49,714 nucleotides of DNA from a virus. Of this stretch, positions 1 to 6,144 are shown piece after piece. The first letter of the stretch is position 1; each line of letters starts with the position of its first letter. The notes under the pieces are model-generated. The model ran no database searches and was not told the origin of the DNA. It saw nothing but the letters and a program-made list of their open reading frames with translations. The DNA lies in the IMG/VR virus record IMGVR_UViG_3300033052_000132, positions 1 to 49,714 of that record. One strand, 5' to 3'. The translations under genes and the position numbers were made by a program.

Positions 1-597
1 TTACTTGCCGGCTGGCTTGGTCGCCGCCGCGCTTGCGCTCTGGTCTGCGCTCTTGGTTGCGTCAGCAAAGGCTTCTGCCGTCATGCCGATCATCAGGCCC
101 GAAGCGCCCTTGGCAACCGAAGTCTTCGGCAGCTTCACCCGAACGGTGCCCGTATCGAGGACGAATTCCGTCTCGGTCACCTCGCCGATCTTGCCCAGCT
201 GCGTGGTGCCGTCCGAGGCATAGACCGGCGTGTCAGCGACGATCGCTGCCGCAGTGTCGGCCTTTGCCGCTGCACCGGCCTTTTCCGCAGCAGTGTCGAG
301 TTCGGCTTTCGTCATACCAAGGACCGGGCCCTTGGGGCCATTGCCAAGCGCCGTAAGCGCAAGCGTCGCCATATTCTTGCCCGTGTCGATAACGAAGTTC
401 GGCGCGGTGATGCTCTTGATGGTTCCGACCTCTGCGCCAGCCGTGTCATAGACAGTTGCACCCACGGTCGGCGTAGCAGCAGTTGCCGATGCGGTGGCGG
501 TGGTGTCCGCAGCCGCCTCTTGTGCGTTTGCTGCGATCGAAAACGGGGCAGTTGCGACGAGAAGGGCTGCAGTTAGATGGCGAATTTTCACAAGCAT
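1..597 (-). CDS. exported protein with two PRC-barrel-like repeats (host gene)
   Basis: A 198-residue protein with a typical Sec signal peptide (hydrophobic core LTAALLVATAPF, cleavage after ANAQ). The mature part contains two similar units of about 55 residues. Each opens with a 'VYD..G..(L/V)G.I' strand, continues with '(F/V)V(I/L)DTG' and closes with '(V)LGMT' or '(L)MIGMT'. This looks like a duplicated PRC-barrel-like fold and suggests a periplasmic or envelope protein of unknown role. A reading frame extends 14 codons further upstream, but the ATG at 597 begins the signal peptide and has AGGA just before it, so it is preferred. The gene lies outside the prophage, on the chromosomal side of the tRNA fragment. 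Confidence 0.75.
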   Translation of the reverse strand: MLVKIRHLTAALLVATAPFSIAANAQEAAADTTATASATAATPTVGATVYDTAGAEVGTIKSITAPNFVIDTGKNMATLALTALGNGPKGPVLGMTKAELDTAAEKAGAAAKADTAAAIVADTPVYASDGTTQLGKIGEVTETEFVLDTGTVRVKLPKTSVAKGASGLMIGMTAEAFADATKSADQSASAAATKPAGK

Positions 598-743
598 TTT
601 CCTGTGCTGTTTTCGGAATAACAGCAGCAAGGTCGCCATTACTGTTCCATTGCGGAAGGCTTGTTGCGACCTCCGGAGCAGCTTTTTCTGATGAAATGAA
701 AGACTTGTGCCTCACGGACGACGAAGCGAGCATGCCCGGCAAA

Positions 744-774
744 CGAAAAGGGCGACCCGAGGGCCGCCCTTTCG
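744..774 (-). terminator. rho-independent terminator of the interrupted tRNA gene
   Basis: The stem AAAGGGCG/CGCCCTTT has further CCC/GGG pairing in its loop. Read on the minus strand it is followed by TTTTCGTTTG. It lies just downstream of the tRNA-Pro 3' fragment in the direction of that tRNA, so it is best explained as the original terminator of the tRNA gene, left on the chromosome side after integration. Confidence 0.75.
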
Positions 775-793
775 ATCATCTCGAACGATGAAG

Positions 794-839
794 TGGTCGG
801 GGAAAGAGGATTCGAACCTCCGGCCCCTGCCTCCCGAAG
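794..839 (-). tRNA. 3' half of tRNA-Pro(CGG); prophage attachment-site core
   Basis: On the minus strand this reads from the anticodon loop TTCGGGA (anticodon CGG, proline) through the 3' anticodon stem GGCAG, a five-base variable loop, a T arm with loop TTCGAAT, the acceptor strand TTCCCCG, the discriminator A and CCA. The matching 5' half (acceptor CGGGGAA, D arm, 5' anticodon stem CTGCC) is absent. Sequence upstream of the anticodon loop is unrelated. A tRNA cut at the anticodon loop is the classic scar of tyrosine-recombinase integration. The intact, phage-restored tRNA should sit at the far prophage end, to the right of this window. The exact boundary of the crossover core cannot be set without that end. 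Confidence 0.85.
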
Positions 840-840
840 A

Positions 841-902
841 CGATGCACCTGACAGCATATGGCGCTTTTTCGCTGTTTTCCGTGCATCGCAGGTATCACC
901 TG
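841..902. repeat. inverted repeats at the prophage end (possible recombinase arm sites)
   Basis: CGATGCAC (841-848) is perfectly inverted as GTGCATCG (882-889). Immediately after it lies CAGGT-ATC-ACCTG (890-902), a second perfect dyad, and the heptamer CACCTGA occurs at 846-852 and 898-904 or within one base of those positions. These adjoin the tRNA fragment inside the prophage, where integrase and excisionase arm sites usually lie. That role is inferred from position only. Confidence 0.45.
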
Positions 903-1005
903 ATGGCATGTTTTCACGGCTTGTTCCCACTCTGAGGTTCAAGTCGTGGCTGCAACCCCTGTCCATCGCCCTTGGAGACGCATCCTCATCAACGGAGGCG
1001 GTGTG

Positions 1006-1269
1006 ATGGCCTACGGAGACTACAGCGGCCCGGACAAGCCGAATAAGGGCCATGAGGGCGGGGCGTGCAATCGCAGCCGCTGCCAAGCCGAACCAGCGGA
1101 CTGGTACAATCACGGCAGCTACTCTTGGTACTGCGATGATTGCGCCCGCGACATTGGGCAGGACGTAGTTAACCTGCGTCATTGGAGCCGCGATTGGGAG
1201 CCGAAGCTAGGCCACCCGCAATTCGAAACGCGCGCCATGATTGATGCTCGCGAAGGAGACGCATCATGA
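1006..1269 (+). CDS. small protein with two Cys pairs, function unknown
   Basis: An 87-residue protein. It has one pair of cysteines in 'CNRSRC' and another in 'YCDDC', spaced about 25 residues apart, which suggests a small zinc-binding fold. The ATG at 1006 is preferred over an upstream in-frame start at 946 because GGAGG lies about nine bases before it (992-996). It is the first gene of the rightward chain, directly inside the prophage end. Its last bases overlap the next start in the form ATGA. I do not recognise a family. Confidence 0.65.
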   Translation: MAYGDYSGPDKPNKGHEGGACNRSRCQAEPADWYNHGSYSWYCDDCARDIGQDVVNLRHWSRDWEPKLGHPQFETRAMIDAREGDAS

Positions 1270-1417
1270 GCGCAGAAGAGATTGCGGCGACGATAACCTG
1301 AAAGCCATGTGTCAGCGGTGCCATAACCGATACGACGCGCCGATGCGCCGTGCTGGCATTCGTGAGCGCGCCTTTGCTGATCAAGGCATCCTCTTTGCAA
1401 CGGAGCAACCCGCATGA
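1266..1417 (+). pseudogene. remnant of an HNH-like small protein gene (C-terminal part only)
   Basis: An ATG at 1266 with a good GGAGA leader opens an 11-codon frame (MSAEEIAA...) that soon stops. From about 1289 a different frame encodes 42 residues, including 'DNLKAMCQRCHNRYD' and 'MRRAGIRERA', and ends in a TGA overlapping the next ATG. The 'NL.AMCQRCH..YD' element is the usual C-terminal part of small HNH-like phage proteins. The likeliest reading is that an internal deletion or frameshift removed the middle of the gene and left its start signal and its tail. An alternative is that the C-terminal frame is chance coding. Confidence 0.55.
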
Positions 1418-1851
1418 CCGACAATCAAACCGCTAGCGCAGGGGTGACGGTGGAAAACGGATGCGTGGCCTTCCGTCTGCTTGTCTGTGGCGGTCGCGCT
1501 TATAGCGACGAGCGGGCGATGGCTTGGGAACTGTCACGCTGGGCCATGCGGTACGATGGCCTAGAGATCATCACCGGATACGATCCTGACAACGTGCGCT
1601 TTCAGGGTGCTGACCAGTTGGCCCACGAATGGGCGCTGTCGAACGGCATCCCTGCATTTCCGTTTCCCGCGCCGTGGCGGTTGAAAGGCAACTACGCGGG
1701 ACCGTTCCGCAATCAGCGCATGTTGGACTTTGGCAAGCCGCATGGCGTTGTCGCGTTCCCCGGAGGTCGTGGCACTGCCGATATGTGCACGCGCGCCGAG
1801 AGGGCAGGCATCAAGCCTATCCGCATCCCCACACCCCCGGAGGCCGTATGA
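1414..1851 (+). CDS. DUF2493 / SLOG-superfamily nucleotide-binding protein
   Basis: A 145-residue protein of the DUF2493 (YspA/cpYpsA-related SLOG) type. The strand-loop 'LLVCGGRAYSD' near residue 22 is followed by 'GADQLAHEWA' near residue 65, and 'GPFRNQRMLD' and 'GVVAFPGGRGTADMC' follow near residues 97 and 112. The glycine-rich 'PGGRGT' is the nucleotide- or ligand-binding loop of this Rossmann-like fold. SLOG proteins bind nucleotide-derived ligands and are common phage cargo, but their substrate is generally unknown. The gene starts ATGA over the stop of the preceding remnant, and its own stop overlaps the next ATG, so it is translated as part of the chain. Confidence 0.8.
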   Translation: MTDNQTASAGVTVENGCVAFRLLVCGGRAYSDERAMAWELSRWAMRYDGLEIITGYDPDNVRFQGADQLAHEWALSNGIPAFPFPAPWRLKGNYAGPFRNQRMLDFGKPHGVVAFPGGRGTADMCTRAERAGIKPIRIPTPPEAV

Positions 1852-2174
1852 CCGATACAACGCCTAAAGCCTGCCCCTTCTGTGGTGGGGAGGCAAATAC
1901 CGAAATTCGGCACAGTCGCATTGATGGCGTCAAAGACCGTCACTTCCCGTCTTGCCTGAATGGCGATTGCCCAGCGTTCATAGTTGAGCCCTACGTCACT
2001 TACTCAACGAAGCGCGAAGCCCTCACAGCCTGGAACACCAGAGCCAACGCAGACGCGCGACTTGTGGAGGCGTTGAGGGCTGTGGACGCATTGCTGCACG
2101 AGCACGGATATGAGCCAGAAGGCACCATGCGCCACACTATCCGCGCTGCTCTCTCAGAGGTGAGCCATGGATAA
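1848..2174 (+). CDS. Lar-type (restriction alleviation-like) zinc protein
   Basis: A 108-residue protein. The N-terminal 'KACPFCGGEA', a second cysteine pair around 'CLNGDCPAF', and 'TKREALTAWNTRA' form the signature of the Lar restriction-alleviation family (zinc ribbon followed by 'A...WN.R'). In the Rac prophage, Lar modulates type I restriction. Many phage paralogues are untested, so an anti-restriction role is only suggested. The C-terminal half (about residues 55-108) is helical and resembles other phage small-protein tails. GGAGG lies at 1839-1843, just before the ATG at 1848, which overlaps the preceding stop. Confidence 0.75.
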   Translation: MTDTTPKACPFCGGEANTEIRHSRIDGVKDRHFPSCLNGDCPAFIVEPYVTYSTKREALTAWNTRANADARLVEALRAVDALLHEHGYEPEGTMRHTIRAALSEVSHG

Positions 2175-2192
2175 GACCTGTGGAGGGCAGGC

Positions 2193-2801
2193 ATGATGGC
2201 ACTGCTCGACAATGGGCAGGACTTGAACGCCTGCGAAGCGGAGATCGGCGCGAAGGTCGGCCAGTTGCTGACCCCGCTGACCCGCTACAAGTTGCGCGAC
2301 CCATCCCGACCATGGGCCATCGACAACGGCGGGTTTAAGCAGCTCGACATTCCCGGCCTGCTTTCGCTGCTGAAGCGGGAAGCGCACCATCGGGATAACT
2401 GCCTGTTCGTCGCCGTGCCTGACATCGTGGGCAATGCGCAGCGGACGCGCGAACTGTTCGACCACTTCGCGCCGATGATGGATGGCTGGCGCTTGGCGCT
2501 GGTGTGTCAGGACGGTCAAGAGCACCTGCCTATTCCGTGGGATCAGATCGCAGCCGTTTTTATCGGCGGATCGACCAACTGGAAATACAGCGGGCACGTC
2601 GAGGCCATCGTCAAGACCGCCAAGATACTCGGCAAGCATGTCCACATCGGGCGCGTAAACCATCCTGATCGATGGAGCCATTTCGAGGCCATGGGCGCAG
2701 ACACCTGCGATGGCACCGGGATAGCCCGCTATTCACACATGCGCCGCGCCATTGCCGAGCGCGGACAGGTTGCAACCCTTTTTGATGGAGAAGCCGCGTG
2801 A
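2193..2801 (+). CDS. tRNA-guanine transglycosylase / DpdA-like protein
   Basis: A 202-residue protein with the core of the tRNA-guanine transglycosylase (TGT) fold, much shorter than bacterial TGT. 'WAIDNGGFK' (Asp about residue 44) matches the TGT 'DSGGFQ' substrate-binding loop. 'VFIGGSTNWK' matches the glycine loop that holds the base. 'GADTCDGTG' (Asp about residue 173) lies where TGT has its nucleophilic Asp. Phage and DpdA relatives insert 7-deazaguanine bases into DNA rather than tRNA. The zinc-site cysteines of bacterial TGT are not evident. GGAGG at 2182-2186 precedes the ATG; a second ATG follows at 2196. Its stop overlaps the start of the QueD-like gene, which supports a shared pathway. 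DNA versus tRNA as the target is inferred. Confidence 0.75.
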   Translation: MMALLDNGQDLNACEAEIGAKVGQLLTPLTRYKLRDPSRPWAIDNGGFKQLDIPGLLSLLKREAHHRDNCLFVAVPDIVGNAQRTRELFDHFAPMMDGWRLALVCQDGQEHLPIPWDQIAAVFIGGSTNWKYSGHVEAIVKTAKILGKHVHIGRVNHPDRWSHFEAMGADTCDGTGIARYSHMRRAIAERGQVATLFDGEAA

Positions 2802-3109
2802 TGCTGACCGGAGCAGGCGCAATCCTGCAAGTCGCCCACACTGGCCCCGATGGTAGGCTGCACGGCCACACCTACGAGGTCATTGGCTGGTGGGAAGGTG
2901 AACCCTGCGCTGTAGAGATGCAGGGCAAACTGGAGGCGTGGATTGCCAAGTTCGACCACCAGTCACTTCCACCGCGCATGAGCCGCGCTGAGGACATCGC
3001 GCGTCAATGCAAGATGGCGCTGGGCTGTGCCGAGGTCCAAGTGAACCGCCCCCTTGAGCGCCTTTATGCGCGCACCACTCACCAACCCAAGGAACCCAGC
3101 CATGGATAA
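2801..3109 (+). CDS. QueD/PTPS-like protein lacking the usual catalytic Cys
   Basis: A 102-residue protein of the 6-pyruvoyl-tetrahydropterin synthase / 6-carboxytetrahydropterin synthase (QueD) fold. The zinc ligands are clear: His13 in 'VAH', then His21 and His23 in 'LHGHTYEV'. The catalytic Asp-His pair appears as 'FDH' (about 52-53) and the conserved Glu as 'RPLER' (about 86). The nucleophilic Cys expected four residues before the HGH motif is replaced (Asp17 in my numbering), so normal QueD chemistry is doubtful. QueD makes a precursor of 7-deazaguanines. The ATG overlaps the stop of the DpdA-like gene by one base; a GTG at 2798 is an alternative start. Confidence 0.7.
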   Translation: MLTGAGAILQVAHTGPDGRLHGHTYEVIGWWEGEPCAVEMQGKLEAWIAKFDHQSLPPRMSRAEDIARQCKMALGCAEVQVNRPLERLYARTTHQPKEPSHG

Positions 3110-3869
3110 TGCGCAAGTGACGATTACTCAGGCCGACCGCGAGGCCGCTGCGGATTTGATCGAAGCCTATTGGTTCGGGGCGGGGGATGCTCATGACGAT
3201 ATGCGCAGGCTCGCCCAAAGCTACCGGAACGGGCATAATCAAGGGGTCTGGGCCTTGGCCTTCGCCCGCCACCGCCTTGAGAATGCGGACGATGAAGAAG
3301 AAACGCACAAGATTGGCGTCGACGAGGGCCGTCAGGAAATGGTCCGCGAGATTGATCTAGCGACAGGCGGAGACGGTGAGTTTCGCTACTGCATGAATGG
3401 CGATCCTGACCGCCACTGCCCTGACGCTGAGGCGATGAAGGCTCGCGTGCTGGATAGGTTCGCCGCCCGCCACCGCCTTGAGCGCTCTGAGCCTGTGGGG
3501 TGGATGGGGATCGAAAGCGCGCCGAAGGATGGTAGTGTATTCTTTGCGTGGTGCCCAAATGTTGGCCGGGTAATCATGAACATCGACGGCGTTCACCGTA
3601 ACACGTGGGCTGTTGATAGGACTTACCGTCTTGGTTGCAATCCAACCCACTGGATGCCCCTACCTTCCGCACCCGACACCACCCCTCCCGAGCCTGTGGC
3701 AGAGATAGAGAGGTTACGGGGTGCTTTGAGGCGCCTGACGGACGAACGAACGTTGCAGACCACGATACCAGAAGGTCCGTGGACGCCTGAGATGGTGGCT
3801 GAATTCCAGAGCAAAGAGGTCGGCCACATGCGCGATCTCGCCCGCGCCGCCCTTGGAGACGCATCATGA
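3102..3869 (+). CDS. DUF551-like phage protein
   Basis: A 255-residue acidic protein. Around residues 135-190 it has 'GWMGIESAPKDGSVFFAW' and, further on, 'THWMPLPSAP', the typical ends of a DUF551-like domain often found in phage early proteins of unknown role. The N-terminal half carries 'ITQADREAAADLIEAYW' and two copies of an 'ARHRLE' element about 80 residues apart, as in other alphaproteobacterial phage hypothetical proteins. The C-terminal region looks like a coiled coil. It starts within the stop of the QueD-like gene (sequence ATGGATAA), with AAGGAA upstream. Function unknown. Confidence 0.7.
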   Translation: MDNAQVTITQADREAAADLIEAYWFGAGDAHDDMRRLAQSYRNGHNQGVWALAFARHRLENADDEEETHKIGVDEGRQEMVREIDLATGGDGEFRYCMNGDPDRHCPDAEAMKARVLDRFAARHRLERSEPVGWMGIESAPKDGSVFFAWCPNVGRVIMNIDGVHRNTWAVDRTYRLGCNPTHWMPLPSAPDTTPPEPVAEIERLRGALRRLTDERTLQTTIPEGPWTPEMVAEFQSKEVGHMRDLARAALGDAS

Positions 3870-4186
3870 CCGCAGAACCGGAACAGTGGGCGGTGGAGTT
3901 GTGGGCAGAAATGTACGCTGCTGTCTACGGCTGCGAACCTACACACCCTGCACACATGTATGGCAACGCGCACCGAATACTCCAACGCGCCTTTGAGGAA
4001 CGCACCGGGCAGCTTATCCCTGCCCCTAGCGTGGAGACAGTGGTTGTCCCGAGAAAACTGACCTTGGAAATGGAAACGGCAGGGATCGACGCGAGCCTAG
4101 ATCATTTCATCATGGACCGCGTCACGGTTGAGGGCCTGCACAAGTTCTATGAAGCCGCAATATCAGCCATGGGGGTGAAGCCGTGA
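3866..4186 (+). CDS. hypothetical early protein
   Basis: A 106-residue protein of unrecognised family. Residues 1-60 are acidic and helical ('WAVELWAEMYAAVYGCEP'), and the end is '...AISAMGVKP'. The start overlaps the preceding stop (ATGA) behind a GGAGACGCATC leader that is also found at 1255. The last codons and the following start form the repeated sequence GGGGTGAAGCCGTGAC, also present at the end of the next gene. Its place in the overlapping chain makes it credible, but nothing shows its function. Confidence 0.6.
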   Translation: MTAEPEQWAVELWAEMYAAVYGCEPTHPAHMYGNAHRILQRAFEERTGQLIPAPSVETVVVPRKLTLEMETAGIDASLDHFIMDRVTVEGLHKFYEAAISAMGVKP

Positions 4187-4494
4187 CGTTCACACCATAC
4201 AGCTACACGCCAAGGCTGGTCCCCGGCGTGCAGATCACCGTGAGCGATCTTGCCTTGAAAGACAGCGATGAACGCTTGTTCCCCGCCAGCAAGAACCGCT
4301 CTGCCCGCATCCGCAAGAAGCTGCTCAAGCGCTTTGGCGGGGAGTTCCGCAAGGTGCCTTGTGTGTGGCGCATGGGGGACAAGATTATCATGCACCCGAC
4401 GCTGTATGCCGAGATGCAACGGACGATGGCAGATCGCGTCAACAAGAAGATCGAGGACGCCGTTCTTGGCACGATCACAGGGGTGAAGCCGTGA
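4183..4494 (+). CDS. basic hypothetical early protein
   Basis: A 103-residue basic protein beginning at GTG (4183), which overlaps the previous TGA. A lysine/arginine-rich stretch ('SKNRSARIRKKLLKRFGGEF') is followed by 'VWRMGDKIIMHPTLYAEM'. This arrangement suggests nucleic-acid binding, but no family is recognised. It ends in the same 'GVKP' residues as the gene before it because the two gene ends share a 16-base repeat. Confidence 0.6.
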   Translation: MTFTPYSYTPRLVPGVQITVSDLALKDSDERLFPASKNRSARIRKKLLKRFGGEFRKVPCVWRMGDKIIMHPTLYAEMQRTMADRVNKKIEDAVLGTITGVKP

Positions 4495-4865
4495 CAGACA
4501 TCCGACAGGCGCTGGAAGAGGCGTGGGACAAGATCCACCCACTGCCTGAACTGTCAGACATGGTAAGCCGGGACGAGTTCCTTAAGGCAATGGAGGTGTC
4601 TTGGCCAGCGCGCCTCCGCTTCCGCCGCTTCCTCGACGCAGAAGCATGGACAGATGCGGCGATGTGTCTGGTGCCGGAAGGGTGGGGGTGGAATGTCTCG
4701 CAGCCCAACGCAAAGGCAATCGCAAGCGGGCTTCTCAAAGAGCATACGCCAGTTCGTGGCGAGGTCGAAAACGGCTCTGAGCAGAGGTTCATTGTCGCAG
4801 GTGAAACCCCCGCCTATGCCCTTCTCGCCGCCTGCTTAAAGGCAAAGGAACAAGCCGATGGATAA
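4491..4865 (+). CDS. hypothetical phage protein with GTG start
   Basis: A 124-residue protein. A GTG at 4491 overlapping the previous stop gives an N-terminus 'VTDIRQALEEAW' that fits the chain better than any upstream ATG. Residues 30-55 are basic-aromatic and the end is 'GETPAYALLAACLKA', a pattern that recurs at the C-termini of many phage small proteins ('P..AL..A.L.A'). Function unknown. Its last codons overlap the next ATG in the sequence ATGGATAA. Confidence 0.6.
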   Translation: MTDIRQALEEAWDKIHPLPELSDMVSRDEFLKAMEVSWPARLRFRRFLDAEAWTDAAMCLVPEGWGWNVSQPNAKAIASGLLKEHTPVRGEVENGSEQRFIVAGETPAYALLAACLKAKEQADG

Positions 4866-5181
4866 TCTGGTGGATCTAAACAGCAGCGCAGAGTTCCTTC
4901 GCACCGTCAAAGCAGCAACCGGTCAAGACGATGCGCAATTCAGCCTTGCCAGCGTTCGGATCAATCGCGCAATCGCCCGCATCACAGCCCTAGAAGCCTC
5001 GCTTGCAGAGGCAGAGGGGCGGGTTGTTGCAGTGCGCCGACAAGCGCTTGAGGAAGCGGCGAAGGTGGCGGAACAATGGCTTGAGCCGATTATGGCAACG
5101 CCACACGAAAACGCGACATACCGATCCATCGCCAAAGCCATCCGCGCTTTGAAGGATTCCCCACCACCCCCGACTGTGTAG
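4858..5181 (+). CDS. hypothetical coiled-coil early protein
   Basis: A 107-residue protein. The middle (about 38-70) is a heptad-rich helix ('ITALEASLAEAEGRVVAVRRQALEEAA' in two blocks), followed by 'KVAEQWLEP' and 'AIAKAIRALKDS'-like residues near the end. 'ALEEAAKVAE...AIRALKD' is a frequent ending of alphaproteobacterial phage proteins of unknown role. It is the last gene of the first rightward chain; a terminator follows about 90 bases later. Confidence 0.65.
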   Translation: MDNLVDLNSSAEFLRTVKAATGQDDAQFSLASVRINRAIARITALEASLAEAEGRVVAVRRQALEEAAKVAEQWLEPIMATPHENATYRSIAKAIRALKDSPPPPTV

Positions 5182-5267
5182 CAGATCCCCACACGGGGAG
5201 GGCTCGGTGGGAATTGGCCGGCCTGAAGCCTTAGACCCACTCCGGACAGGTTGCACCGAACCCAGAT

Positions 5268-5297
5268 AGGCCGCTCGTGATCCGGGCGGCCTTTTTC
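5268..5297 (+). terminator. rho-independent terminator of the first rightward operon
   Basis: AGGCCGC (5268-5274) pairs with GCGGCCT (5286-5292) and is followed directly by a run of five T (5292-5296). It is the cleanest terminator on the plus strand of the window. Confidence 0.85.
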
Positions 5298-5332
5298 GTG
5301 TCCGCAGCAAGTAAAACTCAAACCCGAAACTG

Positions 5333-5344
5333 TTACGTTCGTAA
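5333..5344. promoter_or_regulatory. short dyad in AT-richer promoter-like tract
   Basis: TTACG and CGTAA arms are separated by TT, followed by an A/T-rich run (GTAAAAAATT). It lies between a terminator and a downstream operon, where an operator would be expected. The dyad is short and could be chance. Confidence 0.3.
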
Positions 5345-5480
5345 AAAATTGGGGGTCGAATGAAAAAAGCGGTCCTCATGCGCATCGGATATTGATTGGG
5401 CCAAGGTAGGACCCGCGGTTTTCTTGCGCTTTTAGGCATTTTGCCTCTTGCAATTACTTCGCCGATGCATATTGCTAAGG

Positions 5481-5505
5481 ACGTGGCGGTTGACCGGCGC
5501 CACGT
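5481..5505. promoter_or_regulatory. hairpin in the leader of the second operon
   Basis: ACGTGGCG (5481-5488) pairs perfectly with CGCCACGT (5498-5505) around a nine-base loop. Only TTT follows on the plus strand, so it is a weak terminator at best and may be a leader structure. Confidence 0.4.
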
Positions 5506-5574
5506 TTCACCAGGTCAAAGCGGCGACTGCCCGGCGCCATATGACATAGGGCACAAGAGATGAAAGGCGGGGGC

Positions 5575-5598
5575 GGGGGAAGCGCTGCAGCTTCCCCC
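5575..5598. promoter_or_regulatory. strong hairpin before the first gene of the second operon
   Basis: GGGGGAAGC (5575-5583) pairs with GCTTCCCCC (5590-5598) around a six-base loop, ending 22 bases before the start at 5621. No T run follows on the plus strand. In this position it could protect the transcript or affect translation initiation. Function inferred. Confidence 0.45.
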
Positions 5599-5620
5599 TT
5601 AACCCGGCAAGGCTTCGCAA

Positions 5621-5998
5621 ATGAAGATTGGACTAGAGCGCCACGCATACGCGCCGGAATTGAACAAGGCGATTATCCTGAACAAGCGCGGCGATATGGT
5701 CGCGACCGTTCCGGCGCCGGGGTGCACCACGATTGCACAAGCGCGCGCCCATTGCTTTCCCCGATATGAAGCCCGGCGCGTTGTCACCGCTTCATATGTG
5801 AGAGACGGTGAATTCGCCTCTCTTAATCGCACTATTCGCGCCGCCTATCCTCTCGAGCCTAACACAATGGTTCGCATTGCCTGCCATGCGCGGGGGCTTG
5901 TCGACAAAGGGGGCGCGTTGAATGACGGCCGTATTCTGCCCCCTGCCAAGCTGCAGCTTAATACGCGCCTTGCCTATGTGAAGGCAAAGGCCGCCTAA
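5621..5998 (+). CDS. hypothetical protein, first gene of second rightward operon
   Basis: A 125-residue basic protein with no recognised family. It has 'VVTASYVRDGEF' and 'LNRTIRAAYPLEPNTMVRIACHARGL' near the middle. AAGG lies nine bases before the ATG. A competing frame starting at 5560 would give a Gly- and Arg-rich product with no sensible composition and is rejected. Its stop overlaps the next start as TAATG. The base composition here (frequent GCGC, GGCGCC and GGCCGC) differs from the first operon. Confidence 0.55.
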   Translation: MKIGLERHAYAPELNKAIILNKRGDMVATVPAPGCTTIAQARAHCFPRYEARRVVTASYVRDGEFASLNRTIRAAYPLEPNTMVRIACHARGLVDKGGALNDGRILPPAKLQLNTRLAYVKAKAA

Positions 5999-6144
5999 TG
6001 CTGGCTTCCCTTTCTATCCTTTGCAGCTTGGCAATGGGGGCGGCCGCTTGCCTCTCTCTTGCTAGCTTGGCGCGCGACTTGCGCGCTATCCCTTCACAAT
6101 GGCGCGCCCTTAGGGCGGCCCTGCAGGACATTGACCATGTTTGA
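5998..6144 (+). CDS. 48-residue single-pass membrane protein
   Basis: A short protein whose N-terminal half is hydrophobic ('MLASLSILCSLAMGAAACLS' then 'LASLA'), followed by an amphipathic basic helix ('LRAIPSQWRALRAALQDIDHV'-type residues). One membrane segment is likely. The ATG overlaps the previous TAA and the gene overlaps the next ATG by eight bases, so it is coupled on both sides. That coupling is the main reason to accept so short a gene. Role unknown. Confidence 0.5.
   Translation: MLASLSILCSLAMGAAACLSLASLARDLRAIPSQWRALRAALQDIDHV

Larger units (their letters stand above)
640..1005. other. chromosome-prophage junction, no protein gene seen
   Basis: This non-coding stretch holds a terminator, a truncated tRNA-Pro and inverted repeats (listed separately), in that order from the chromosome side. 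Short open frames crossing it in several registers have no ribosome binding site and no recognisable content. The promoter for the rightward genes starting at 1006 must lie in its right half, but I cannot point to convincing -35 and -10 boxes. Confidence 0.6.
5182..5620. other. intergenic region between the two rightward operons
   Basis: No convincing gene is present. From left to right it holds the terminator of the first operon (5268-5297), an AT-richer tract at about 5310-5400 with a short dyad (5333-5344), a hairpin at 5481-5505, the 14-mer TAGGGCACAAGAGA at 5547-5560 (repeated at 6461-6474) and a strong hairpin just before the next gene (5575-5598). The AT-richer tract is the best place for the promoter of the second operon, but no consensus boxes stand out. 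Confidence 0.5.

Noticed and set aside
4923-5439. Two minus-strand frames crossing the end of the first operon
   Set aside because: They are antisense to a credible gene and to a terminator; no motifs, although a repressor on the minus strand would have been of interest.
5560-5769. Frame overlapping the first gene of the second operon
   Set aside because: Its translation is Gly- and Arg-rich throughout and it overlaps the better-supported frame at 5621.
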